From: Actinomycetes bacterium
GTDB lineage: Bacteria; Actinomycetota; Acidimicrobiia; Acidimicrobiales; Acidimicrobiaceae
Assembly (NCBI GenBank): GCA_021823385.1
Contig: JAKAOC010000128.1
Coordinates: 1 to 6,759, forward strand
Direction of reading: 5' to 3'
DNA: 6,759 nucleotides
Shown: positions 1 to 6,321 of the stretch, piece after piece
Layout: each line of letters begins with the position of its first letter
Position numbering within the stretch: the first letter of the stretch is position 1
Notes under the pieces: model-generated
The model's database searches: none
What the model saw: only the letters and a program-made list of their open reading frames with translations
Told to the model about the DNA's origin: nothing
Position numbers and translations under genes: made by a program

Positions 1-549
1 CTGGCTCCCGACCTGGTCCACACCTCCGTCCTCGACCGGGCCATCCGCACCGCGGACCTGGCGCTTCGCGAGATGGGGCGGACGTGGCTGCCCGTGCAGA
101 GGCACTGGCGCCTGAACGAGCGCCATTACGGCGCCCTGCAGGGGCTGAACAAGGACGAGATGCGCAAGCAGTATTCCGAGGAGCAGGTGCACCTGTGGAG
201 ACGCTCGTACGACGTGCGTCCGCCCGCTCTCGACCGGTCCGATCCCACCCACTCGGTCCACGACCCTCGCTACGCCGACGTCCCCCCCGAGCTGGTGCCC
301 GACGCCGAGTGCTTGGCCGACGTGCGCGAGCGCATGCTCCCCTATTACTACGACGTGATGGTCCCGCAGCTCCGCGCCGGGATGTCGCTTCTGGTCTCGG
401 CGCACGGCAACTCGATCCGGGCGCTCATCATGTACCTGGAGGGCATCTCCGAGGCGGAGATCCCCTCGCTGGAGATCCCCAACGGCGTGCCCATCGTCTA
501 CGACGTCGACGACAAGCTCAACGCGACCCGCACCCACTGGCTCGGCTAG
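1..549 (+). CDS. gpmA: 2,3-bisphosphoglycerate-dependent phosphoglycerate mutase, 3' part (5' end outside window)
   Basis: Cytosolic glycolytic and gluconeogenic enzyme that interconverts 3- and 2-phosphoglycerate through a phosphohistidine. The reading frame is open from base 1 to the TAG at 547-549, giving 182 codons. Compared from memory with E. coli GpmA (about 250 aa), the fragment begins near residue 50, so the N-terminal RHGE motif with the phosphorylated His is outside the window. Family motifs present: TSVL..RAIRT, the substrate-binding LNERHYGALQGLNK block (bases about 112-153), WRRSYD, HDPRYAD, and the second catalytic His in AHGNSIRAL (about 400-426), followed by IPNGVPIVYD. The protein stops straight after HWLG, the position of the usual YLG, so the mobile C-terminal tail of about 20 residues found in many homologues is absent. 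It ends 3 nt from the converging antiporter gene. Family assignment is very secure. Confidence 0.95.
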   Translation: MAPDLVHTSVLDRAIRTADLALREMGRTWLPVQRHWRLNERHYGALQGLNKDEMRKQYSEEQVHLWRRSYDVRPPALDRSDPTHSVHDPRYADVPPELVPDAECLADVRERMLPYYYDVMVPQLRAGMSLLVSAHGNSIRALIMYLEGISEAEIPSLEIPNGVPIVYDVDDKLNATRTHWLG

Positions 550-552
550 CGG

Positions 553-1689
553 TTACTCCTCGAGCACCAGATGCTCGGCGAGAGCCAATGACGCCCCGGT
601 ACCGAGCAGCACCGCCACCAAGGCGATCACGAATACGGCGTCGGCATGGATGGCGCCCGCCTGGAGCGCCGCCACGGCGATCACGAAGGTGATCTCGGCC
701 CGCGGGGCGAGCATCACCGCCACGCCCAGGAAGCCGCGCCCCCCGTACCCGAGGCGTGCCGCCACCACCTTGGCGAGCAGAGCGGCTATCGCCGCCACCA
801 CGGCCACGGGTATGGCGCTACCCAGGTTTGCCGGGTAGGAGCCGGCAATGGCCCCCAGAGCCACGAAGAACAGGGGCAGCAGGATGAAGCCGCCCTTCTC
901 GACGTAGCCGGTGACTTCGCCGCCCTTCAGCGCATGGGAGAGCCCGGCGGCCAGGGCGAAGGCGGTGACGATCGGAGAGGCGCCGATCACCTCGGCGATA
1001 ACGGCCGCAAGGGCGATCGCCCCCCAGGCCGCCAGCTGGCTGTTGCGTCCGAAGGAGCGGCCGGGGCGGCGTGACATCAAAAAGTATGCCGCCGCAGCCA
1101 AAATGATCGCGACGATGTCGCCAAGGACTCCCAGCCCCGCGCTCAGTCCACCCTTGGCCAGGGCCACCTGAATCACCGCCAGGCCGGCCAAGCCGAGGAT
1201 GTCGTCCAGCACCGCGGTGACGAAGAACGTCCTTGCCTGGCGGGTGTGGTTCGCCGCCCGCTCGACGAGAACCCGGCTGGCCACGCCGGCGGAAGAGGGC
1301 GCGAGTGCGAGTGCGATCACCAGGGCCGCCTTGGTGCTCCACGAGAAGCCGGCGAAGACAGATCCGATGAGGACTATCGACAGTGTCACGCCGGCGACCG
1401 CGATGAACCCGGCGCGGCGCAGCAGGGGTCCGGACCCGGACCCCAGCGAGTGAGTCCCGCCGGCGGCGATGATGGCCACCACGCCGGCCTCTCCCACCAA
1501 GTACGCCGGCGATCCCACCGGTGTGCCCGCCAAGTGCAACCGGGCCAGCGCAAAGCCGAGCGCGAGTTCGAGCGCCATGGCCGGGAAGGGGATGAAGCGC
1601 CCGAACCAGGAGGACATGAGCTTGGCGATAAGCCAAGCTCCCAAAATTCCCCCCACCAGGAGCTCTACATCGCCGATACCGAGGTGCAC
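553..1689 (-). CDS. Cation/proton antiporter, CPA2 (Kef/NapA-like) family
   Basis: Integral inner-membrane exchanger, predicted to swap Na+ or K+ for H+; 378 aa from the chosen GTG. Almost the whole chain is hydrophobic helices (roughly 11-13). Family marks, numbered from that GTG: an ALAPSSAGVASRVL discontinuous-helix block at about 127-141; an Asp-Asp pair in VLDDILGL at 162-163, typical of electrogenic NapA-like members; a GFILLPLFFVALGA segment near 267-280; and PRAEITFVIA near 329-338, matching the usual PRGE helix. The N-terminal GLE motif of relatives is not recognisable (AAGGTHS instead). No C-terminal TrkA-N or USP domain follows. The frame extends upstream to a TTG at 1776, but those 29 residues lie in the divergent promoter region and are not hydrophobic, so GTG 1689 is preferred; it has no spaced Shine-Dalgarno. 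The ion specificity cannot be told from sequence. Confidence 0.85.
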   Translation of the reverse strand: MHLGIGDVELLVGGILGAWLIAKLMSSWFGRFIPFPAMALELALGFALARLHLAGTPVGSPAYLVGEAGVVAIIAAGGTHSLGSGSGPLLRRAGFIAVAGVTLSIVLIGSVFAGFSWSTKAALVIALALAPSSAGVASRVLVERAANHTRQARTFFVTAVLDDILGLAGLAVIQVALAKGGLSAGLGVLGDIVAIILAAAAYFLMSRRPGRSFGRNSQLAAWGAIALAAVIAEVIGASPIVTAFALAAGLSHALKGGEVTGYVEKGGFILLPLFFVALGAIAGSYPANLGSAIPVAVVAAIAALLAKVVAARLGYGGRGFLGVAVMLAPRAEITFVIAVAALQAGAIHADAVFVIALVAVLLGTGASLALAEHLVLEE

Positions 1690-1696
1690 CCTGCTC

Positions 1697-1702
1697 AGGT
1701 TA
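1697..1702 (-). promoter_or_regulatory. Putative -10 box for the antiporter gene (leaderless)
   Basis: On the minus strand TAACCT matches TANNNT and is separated by 7 nt from the GTG at 1689, so transcription would begin at or next to the start codon. No convincing -35 box is seen. The placement matches three other genes in this window, which is the main support. Confidence 0.35.
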
Positions 1703-1771
1703 GCAAAGGGGCACCTAGCGGCCCGGAACTGCGGGTGTCGCCCACGGAAAGGAAGGAGCGCCAAAAGACAG

Positions 1772-1777
1772 TACAAT
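1772..1777 (+). promoter_or_regulatory. Putative -10 box for the lipoprotein gene
   Basis: TACAAT, one base from the TATAAT consensus, stands in otherwise G+C-rich sequence. The two possible ATG starts follow at 1781 (3 nt away) and 1787 (9 nt away). A start of transcription around 1784-1787 would make the mRNA leaderless or nearly so from the second ATG. A purine-rich GGAAGGAG lies at about 1751-1758 but is too far from either ATG to be a normal ribosome-binding site. No clear -35 box is visible. Confidence 0.45.
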
Positions 1778-1786
1778 CAAATGACT

Positions 1787-2425
1787 ATGCCAAGACGCGC
1801 AATCATCGCCCTTGCCATAACCAGCGCGGTCGGACTGGCCGGATGTGGCACCCATAGCTCGACCCTGCCTCCGGAAGGCGGCTCCCTCGGCGCAAAGCCG
1901 GGCGTCGGAGCAGGCGGCACCAACGCGCCCGCGCTGAACGGCTCCAGTCAGACGAATATCAACGCCTACGACGGCGCCGGTTTCGCAACGCCGGCGTTCC
2001 CGCCGACTACCATCGCCGGCTACCTAAACGGCCTGCCGCTGGCCCCCGCCACCATCAAGGTCGAGGAGTCTCCGGACGGGCCCGTGCTGGCCTCACCGCA
2101 GGGCAAGACGCTTTATATGCGTCTTGGCGACACGCCCACCCACTCTGGATGCTACGCAACCTGCCTGTTGGCGTTCCCGCCCATGCTCACCAATGGCGCT
2201 CCACAGGCCTCGGGGGGAATCCTCGCAGGTTATCTGGGCGTACTCACCTCGGCCAACAAGGGTGAGCAGATCTCCTACGCGGGCCACCCCCTCTACACCT
2301 ACTCGGGTGACACCACCCCCGGACAGATCAGCGCGGAAGGCGCGGGCGGCATCTGGTTCGCCGTCACGCCCGCCGGCACTCCGCTCAAGGCGCCCGCAAA
2401 GACGGCCGCAAGCAACGCCGGTTAG
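1787..2425 (+). CDS. Secreted lipoprotein with Yx(FWY)xxD repeats (COG4315 / Lipoprotein_15-like)
   Basis: Predicted exported, membrane-anchored lipoprotein of 212 aa; biochemical function unknown for the family. The N-terminus has Arg-Arg at residues 3-4, a hydrophobic stretch, and a lipobox LAGC with the lipidated Cys at residue 20. A low-complexity Gly/Pro/Ala/Asn-rich linker follows (about 21-85). The repeat domain then shows two copies: KTLYMRLGDTP...CYATC...FPP (about 107-132) and HPLYTYSGDTTPGQ (about 167-180), ending with GAGGIWFAVTPAG. The second copy fits Yx(FWY)xxD exactly. The first has Arg where the aromatic residue should be, and FPP replaces the usual WPP. ATG 1787 is preferred over ATG 1781 because of the -10 box spacing; the choice changes only two residues. 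It diverges from the antiporter gene and looks monocistronic. Confidence 0.88.
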   Translation: MPRRAIIALAITSAVGLAGCGTHSSTLPPEGGSLGAKPGVGAGGTNAPALNGSSQTNINAYDGAGFATPAFPPTTIAGYLNGLPLAPATIKVEESPDGPVLASPQGKTLYMRLGDTPTHSGCYATCLLAFPPMLTNGAPQASGGILAGYLGVLTSANKGEQISYAGHPLYTYSGDTTPGQISAEGAGGIWFAVTPAGTPLKAPAKTAASNAG

Positions 2426-2435
2426 CCGGCATTTG

Positions 2436-2451
2436 GCCCCATTTCAGGGGC
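2436..2451 (+). terminator. Small hairpin after the lipoprotein gene (weak terminator candidate)
   Basis: GCCCC, a 6-nt loop (ATTTCA), then GGGGC form a 5-bp all-G/C stem 11 nt after the lipoprotein stop. No T-run follows, and the stem ends 10 nt before the -10 candidate of the next gene. It could end transcription of the lipoprotein mRNA or be chance. Confidence 0.3.
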
Positions 2452-2460
2452 GGCAGCCGA

Positions 2461-2466
2461 TAGGTT
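2461..2466 (+). promoter_or_regulatory. Putative -10 box for the cNMP-binding gene (leaderless)
   Basis: TAGGTT (TANNNT) ends 6 nt before the ATG at 2473, the spacing expected when transcription starts at the start codon. The AGG inside it could also be read as a weak ribosome-binding site (6-8 nt from the ATG), so the two explanations compete. Confidence 0.35.
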
Positions 2467-2472
2467 GTTCCC

Positions 2473-2907
2473 ATGGCCAAGAGTGACACCGCCCCAAGCA
2501 AGATGGACCACCTCCGCTCCATCTGGCTCTTCTCCGAGTGCTCGAAGCGCGAACTAGCCCTTCTCGAGCGCGCCTGTGACGAAGCGACCGCTCCGGCGGG
2601 CGCGGTCATCTGCGAGGAGGGCCACGCCGGCAGAGAGCTGTACCTTATCGTCGAAGGCGAAGCCAAGGTCGAAAAGGGTGGCAACGAAGTGGCCCGTCTC
2701 GGCCCCGGCAACCATTTCGGCGAGCTCTCGCTCCTGGATCAGCAGCCGAGGTCGGCGAGCGTGATCGCGATCACCCCCATGGCCTTGATCGTCCTGCCCG
2801 CTCGCGAGTTCTCCGCGGTGCTCGAAGAAATTCCCTCCATGGCCATCCGTCTGCTCGAAATCATGTCCTTGCGGCTCCGAGAAGCCGACGAGCGTGCCTA
2901 CGGATAA
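2473..2907 (+). CDS. Stand-alone cyclic-nucleotide-binding domain protein
   Basis: Single CRP/PKA-type cyclic-nucleotide-binding domain, 144 aa, with no DNA-binding helix-turn-helix, membrane or catalytic domain attached. Residues about 11-32 form the N-terminal helices (MDHLRSIWLFSECSKRELALL). The beta-roll follows (PAGAVICEEG, ELYLIVEGEAKVEKGG), then the phosphate-binding cassette FGELSLLDQQPRSASV (82-97). Within that cassette Glu84, Arg93 and Ser94 sit where CRP uses Glu72, Arg82 and Ser83 to hold cAMP, so ligand binding is plausible. A C-terminal helix rich in Leu, Arg and Glu closes the domain. ATG 2473 is chosen; Met11 (2503) is a weaker alternative. The last 14 nt overlap the acetyltransferase gene, implying an operon and translational coupling. 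Likely role: cyclic-nucleotide sensor acting on a partner, perhaps that acetyltransferase. Ligand and partner are inference. Confidence 0.9.
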   Translation: MAKSDTAPSKMDHLRSIWLFSECSKRELALLERACDEATAPAGAVICEEGHAGRELYLIVEGEAKVEKGGNEVARLGPGNHFGELSLLDQQPRSASVIAITPMALIVLPAREFSAVLEEIPSMAIRLLEIMSLRLREADERAYG

Positions 2908-3475
2908 CGGCGCGACGGAGCGATTCGAGCTCGGCGCCGGATTCTTCCTGCGCCCGCCTTTGATGGAGGACGCCGAGAATCTGGCGCGCGCCGTTGCCGA
3001 GAGCCTCGACTCGCTTCTGCCGTGGATGCCCTGGGCTGCCTACGAGCCGATGAGCGTCCAGGGTAGGCGAAGGTTGATTGACCAGTGGCGCCAGGAGTTC
3101 AGGCTCGGCGACAACTACAACTTCCTGATATTCCACGGAACGACGGCAATCGGGGTGCAAGGGCTGCACCGCCGCATCGGCCCCGGAGGGCTCGAGCTCG
3201 GGTACTGGATCAATCCCGCCTTCGCGGGAAGGGGAATTTCCAGCCACGCCGCCGTTGCTCTCACCGCTTGGGCCCTGTCCAAAGAGGACGTCGGCTATAT
3301 CGAGGTCCACAACGACGCCGCCAACCTGCCCAGTCAAGGTGTTGCGCGCAAGGCGGGGTTCGAGAAGCTCCTGGAACGACCCTCACCTATCGACGCACCC
3401 GGCGAAACCGGCATCGAGCTCGTCTGGGAGGCGCGAAGGGGCCGCTGGAAGCGGCCCCAATTGCCGGCTCTCTGA
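2894..3475 (+). CDS. GNAT-family N-acetyltransferase, RimJ/RimL-like
   Basis: Predicted acetyl-CoA-dependent N-acetyltransferase, 193 aa, cytosolic; substrate unknown (amino termini or lysines of proteins, or small amines). The RimJ/RimL pattern runs through the chain: FFLRPPLMEDAENLARAV at the start (17-34), LPWMPWA (42-48), the central strand GVQGLHRRIG (87-96), then ELGYWINPAF and the acetyl-CoA pyrophosphate loop AGRGISS (101-117). After that come a helix to about 129, IEVHNDAANLPSQGVARKAGFEKL (136-159) and a closing strand IELVWEA. The start is GTG 2894, inside the upstream cNMP-domain gene (14-nt overlap, +1 frame). Met24 is too late because it would remove the first strand. No separate promoter or strong ribosome-binding site is visible, so expression probably depends on the upstream gene. 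Pairing with a cNMP domain recalls the fused mycobacterial Pat enzyme, but this GNAT domain looks RimJ/RimL-like rather than Pat-like. Confidence 0.88.
   Translation: MPTDNGATERFELGAGFFLRPPLMEDAENLARAVAESLDSLLPWMPWAAYEPMSVQGRRRLIDQWRQEFRLGDNYNFLIFHGTTAIGVQGLHRRIGPGGLELGYWINPAFAGRGISSHAAVALTAWALSKEDVGYIEVHNDAANLPSQGVARKAGFEKLLERPSPIDAPGETGIELVWEARRGRWKRPQLPAL
3438..3458. terminator. Perfect 8-bp hairpin between convergent genes
   Basis: GGGGCCGC, loop TGGAA, GCGGCCCC: an uninterrupted 8-bp G/C stem with a 5-nt loop, lying within the last codons of the acetyltransferase gene. It is also 66 nt beyond the stop of the converging EtfD-like gene. Neither strand has a T-run after it, so it is not a textbook intrinsic terminator, but it is the only strong stem between two converging transcripts. 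Confidence 0.5.
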
Positions 3476-3523
3476 CTTGGCCCGCGCCGGACGTTGCGTC
3501 GAGTGCGGGTCGCCTCTGACTGA

Positions 3524-5584
3524 TCAGTCCTGGAGCGAGCGCTCGAGGACCTGGGAGATGTCGAGCACCTGGATGCCCTCCTTGGCCTCACCGCTGGCCT
3601 GCTTCGCCTTCACCCCGTCGTCGAGCATGATCATGCAGTAGGGACAGGCCGTGGACACCATGTCCGGGTCGAGTTCGAGCGCCTGGGAGACCCTGGTCTC
3701 ATTGATGCGCGTGCCGATGCTCTCCTCCAGCCACATCCGCGCTCCGCCGGCTCCGCAGCAGAAGGAGCGCTCCTTGGTCCTGTCCATCTCCACCTGGACC
3801 ATACCGGGCACCGCGTCGATGACGCTGCGCGGCTCGTCGTAGATGCCGTTGTGCCGGCCAAGGTAGCAGGAGTCGTGGAAGGTGATCTTGGCCCGGCTTT
3901 CCTTGGCCGGCACCAGCGCCCGCCTCTGCACGAGGTCGCTCAGCAGCTGGCTGTGGTGGATCACCTCGAAGTTCCCGCCCAGGGCGGGGTACTCGTTGGC
4001 AAGCTCGTTGAAGCAATGCGGGCAGGAGGCTATGACCTTGGTGACCTTTGCCTGGTTGAGCGTCTCAACGTTCTGCATTGCCTGCGTCTGGTAGAGGTAC
4101 TCGTTGCCCAGGCGCCGAGCCGGGTCACCGGTGCAGGACTCGCGCGGGCCGAGCACGGCAAACTTAACCCCGGCCTTGTTGAGGAGCCGCGCCGTGGACT
4201 GCGTCACCTTGCGCGCCCGCTCGTCCAGCGCACCCGCGCAACCGACCCAGAAGAGGTACTCGACGTCCTCGGGGAGCTCCCCGGTTACCACAGGCACCTC
4301 GAAGCCGAGGCCCTCGGTCCAGTCCAGCCGATGCGAACCTCCCAGACCCCAAGGATCACCCTGGTTCTCGATGTTGCGCAGCATGGCGCCCGCCTCGGAG
4401 GGGAACTCCGACTCCATGAGGACCTGGTAGCGGCGCATGTCGATGATTGCGTCCACGTGTTCGATATCCACCGGGCAGGCCTCGACGCAGGCACCGCAGG
4501 TGGTGCAGGCCCAGAGCACGTCAGGGTCGATGACATTGGGAACCAGCGGCACCGCCTCCACCGCAGTGGCAGTCGCACCTTCAGCGGGTGCCGGAGCGAG
4601 CAGCCGGTCGGCGGAGTGGAAGAGGTGATCGCGCAAGCTCATGATCAAGAGCTTCGGCGAGAGCGGCTTCCCCGTGCCCCAGGCAGGGCAGAGCTCCTGA
4701 CAACGGCCGCACTCCGTGCAGGTGGCGAGATCAAGGAGCTGCTTCCAGGTGAAATCGTCGATCTTGCCGGCGCCGAACACGGTGTCCTCGGTCAGCTGCT
4801 CGGGATCCATGTTGGGGGTGCTCCACAGGGCGCCCAGCGCCTTGGGCCGCCGCGAGAAGGCGACGTTTAGCGGTGCGGCGAAGATGTGGAGGTGCTTGGA
4901 ATAGGTGACGAATACCAGGAACGCCATTAGCACGGCGACGTTGCCGACCAGGAAGACCGAAACCAGGTCGCGGTTGGTGGCCACTCCGAGCGGACGTAGG
5001 GCATTGGCGATCAGATGGCTCGCGAAGGCGAAGTCGCTATAAGGGAAGTCTCCTACGTTCACCTGCGCGGCTCGATACATGAGCAGGGTAATGACCACCA
5101 GGGCGATACCGCCGAGCGTGATCCAGGCCGCATCGGTGTGGGATCCGTAGAAGCGCGAGGATCTCTCCTTGCGCGCCGGTGAGTTCTTTATCCGGATGAT
5201 GGTGAAGACCACGAGGGCGACAAGGACGGCCACCGAAAAGAAGTCCTCGAGGAATCCCAGCCAGGAGTCGTGGCCGATGAGGGGAATGGCGAAGTTGGAC
5301 TGGAAGAGGGCGCCGTATGCCTCGATGATGGTGAAGAGGAGGATCGTGAAGCCCCAGAAGGTGAAGAAGTGTGCCACGCCCGGCACCGTTTTCTTCAGAA
5401 GTTTCCGTTGGCCCAGAACCTCCACTATCTCGGCCTGGACGCGCTTCCACGCGCCATCGGTCCTACCAGGGGCCGGCTTGCCGGAGCTGACGAGCCGATA
5501 CAGGAAGAAGAGCCTCCTACCGGCGATGGCAAGGCCAACCACAGTCAACAAGAGTCCGAGTACCAGAACCAAGCCCGCCTCCAT
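3524..5584 (-). CDS. Membrane-anchored Fe-S oxidoreductase, EtfD/HdrD-like (ETF:quinone oxidoreductase type)
   Basis: Predicted to carry electrons from reduced electron-transfer flavoprotein (acyl-CoA dehydrogenases) to menaquinone; 686 aa. The N-terminal NarI-like part has about five membrane helices (4-21, 70-91, 111-132, 152-172, 206-228). Histidines that could bind heme b include His72, His190, His231 and His233. Two ferredoxin-type [4Fe-4S] motifs follow: Cys289/292/295/299 (CTECGRCQELCP) and Cys360/363/366/370 (CTTCGACVEACP), joined by an Ala/Pro-rich linker. Two CCG-type cysteine domains come last: Cys449, Cys483 (ESCTGDPARR), Cys521/524; and Cys573, Cys609-610 (CCGAGG), Cys647/650. 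The first has a single Cys in place of CC, as I recall for EtfD proteins. It is shorter than mycobacterial EtfD (Rv0338c, over 850 aa). No etfA or etfB is in the window, so the donor is inferred. ATG 5584 lacks a clear Shine-Dalgarno. The gene follows dcd on the same strand after 162 nt. Confidence 0.88.
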   Translation of the reverse strand: MEAGLVLVLGLLLTVVGLAIAGRRLFFLYRLVSSGKPAPGRTDGAWKRVQAEIVEVLGQRKLLKKTVPGVAHFFTFWGFTILLFTIIEAYGALFQSNFAIPLIGHDSWLGFLEDFFSVAVLVALVVFTIIRIKNSPARKERSSRFYGSHTDAAWITLGGIALVVITLLMYRAAQVNVGDFPYSDFAFASHLIANALRPLGVATNRDLVSVFLVGNVAVLMAFLVFVTYSKHLHIFAAPLNVAFSRRPKALGALWSTPNMDPEQLTEDTVFGAGKIDDFTWKQLLDLATCTECGRCQELCPAWGTGKPLSPKLLIMSLRDHLFHSADRLLAPAPAEGATATAVEAVPLVPNVIDPDVLWACTTCGACVEACPVDIEHVDAIIDMRRYQVLMESEFPSEAGAMLRNIENQGDPWGLGGSHRLDWTEGLGFEVPVVTGELPEDVEYLFWVGCAGALDERARKVTQSTARLLNKAGVKFAVLGPRESCTGDPARRLGNEYLYQTQAMQNVETLNQAKVTKVIASCPHCFNELANEYPALGGNFEVIHHSQLLSDLVQRRALVPAKESRAKITFHDSCYLGRHNGIYDEPRSVIDAVPGMVQVEMDRTKERSFCCGAGGARMWLEESIGTRINETRVSQALELDPDMVSTACPYCMIMLDDGVKAKQASGEAKEGIQVLDISQVLERSLQD

Positions 5585-5684
5585 CCGTGCCCCACGCGCG
5601 CGAGCAGTCGCAAACGAACGGTCGCGCCGCGAACTTCAATCCTTTTCTAGCCTCGCCACCACGGTTGTGCCCGGGAATGGGGCT

Positions 5685-5722
5685 ATTCAGGACATCTGAA
5701 TGCTACTGAACAGTAGCTTACT
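5685..5722. promoter_or_regulatory. Cluster of inverted repeats, candidate operator of the EtfD-like gene
   Basis: In the 162-nt spacer between dcd and the EtfD-like gene, ATTCAG-GACAT-CTGAAT (5685-5701, 6-bp arms) directly abuts GCTACTG-AA-CAGTAGC (5702-5717, 7-bp arms). AGTA-GCT-TACT (5712-5722) overlaps the second. The TTCAG/CTGAA/CTGAA units begin at 5686, 5696 and 5706, exactly one helical turn apart. The centre lies about 115 nt upstream of the EtfD-like start codon and 45 nt past the dcd stop. The short centre of the main palindrome favours a dimeric repressor site, such as a TetR-type one, over a terminator; no T-run follows on the minus strand. The regulator is unknown. Confidence 0.5.
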
Positions 5723-5746
5723 TAGGCCAATTGGAGCAGCGCCAGG

Positions 5747-6313
5747 CTATTCGGCGAAGTTCCGATAGCTGCGAGAAGGCGTTGGCCCCTGCTGCCCCTG
5801 GTACTTGGAGCCGAGTTCCGGACTTCCGTAGGGCACGGCCGCAGGAGTCGTCATCTTCAGGAAGCTGATCTGTCCGATCTTCATTCCCGGATAGACGGTG
5901 ATCGGCAGGTTGGCGACGTTGGAGAGTTCGAGTGTTAGGTGCCCCTCGAAGCCCGCATCGACGAACCCAGCCGTCGAGTGGATCAATAGGCCGAGGCGCC
6001 CGAGACTGGACTTGCCCTCCAGGCGACCGACCAGGTCGAGCGGAATCTTCACCCACTCCAGAGTCGAGCCCAGAACAAACTCGCCGGGATGGAGGATGAA
6101 TGCTCCGTCATCGCCGACATCTATCTCTTCGGTCAGATCCTCCTGGGACTCCCGCACATCGATCACCTTCGCGGTGTGGTTGCGAAAGATCCGAAAGAGG
6201 CGGTCCACCCTGAGATCCACCGAGGACGGCTGCACGGCCCGCTCGCCCAGTGGCTCAATTACTATGCGCCCCGCGGCGAGCTCCTCGCGGATCGTGACGT
6301 CAGATAGGATCAT
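5747..6313 (-). CDS. dcd: dCTP deaminase, probably bifunctional dCTP deaminase/dUTPase
   Basis: Converts dCTP to dUTP, and in the bifunctional subgroup directly to dUMP, feeding thymidylate synthesis and keeping dUTP low; cytosolic trimer. The 188-aa protein is full length. Visible motifs: MILSD at the start, [11 protein letters not shown] (27-37), [16 protein letters not shown] (72-87), [24 protein letters not shown] (96-119) with Ser102, Arg106 and Asp119, then TLELSN with the catalytic Glu129 (equivalent of E. coli Glu138), [10 protein letters not shown] and [24 protein letters not shown](V/I)D and the C-terminal block match, from memory, M. tuberculosis Dcd, which is bifunctional; the dUTPase activity here is inference. 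ATG 6313 is chosen because family members start MxLSD; a TTG three codons upstream is ignored. No Shine-Dalgarno is present. It is divergent from the tRNA gene and upstream of the EtfD-like gene. Confidence 0.96.
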   Translation of the reverse strand: MILSDVTIREELAAGRIVIEPLGERAVQPSSVDLRVDRLFRIFRNHTAKVIDVRESQEDLTEEIDVGDDGAFILHPGEFVLGSTLEWVKIPLDLVGRLEGKSSLGRLGLLIHSTAGFVDAGFEGHLTLELSNVANLPITVYPGMKIGQISFLKMTTPAAVPYGSPELGSKYQGQQGPTPSRSYRNFAE

Positions 6314-6321
6314 GCTGTTCA

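Noticed and set aside
622..690. Direct repeat GGCGATCACGAA in the antiporter gene
   Set aside because: Both copies encode the membrane motif FVIA, so this reflects repeated hydrophobic codons rather than a DNA element.
818..1636. Open frame of 272 codons on the - strand overlapping the antiporter in another frame
   Set aside because: The product is Arg/Gly/His-rich with no motif, while the overlapping frame encodes clear transmembrane helices.
2761..2774. Perfect 14-bp palindrome GTGATCGCGATCAC (and GGGCGATCGCCC at 1011-1022)
   Set aside because: Both lie inside conserved coding sequence, and GATC/CGATCG palindromes arise easily from Val-Ile-Ala-Ile codons in G+C-rich DNA.
2822..3475. A frameshifted fusion of the cNMP and GNAT genes
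   Set aside because: The GNAT frame is open upstream of 2894 but its residues there are not domain-like, and the cNMP domain already ends with a complete helix and stop, so two real genes fit better than one broken gene.
3851..4870. Open frame of 339 codons on the + strand, antisense to the EtfD-like gene
   Set aside because: It lies wholly over a confidently identified gene, shows no recognisable domain, and is expected from G+C-rich third positions on the opposite strand.
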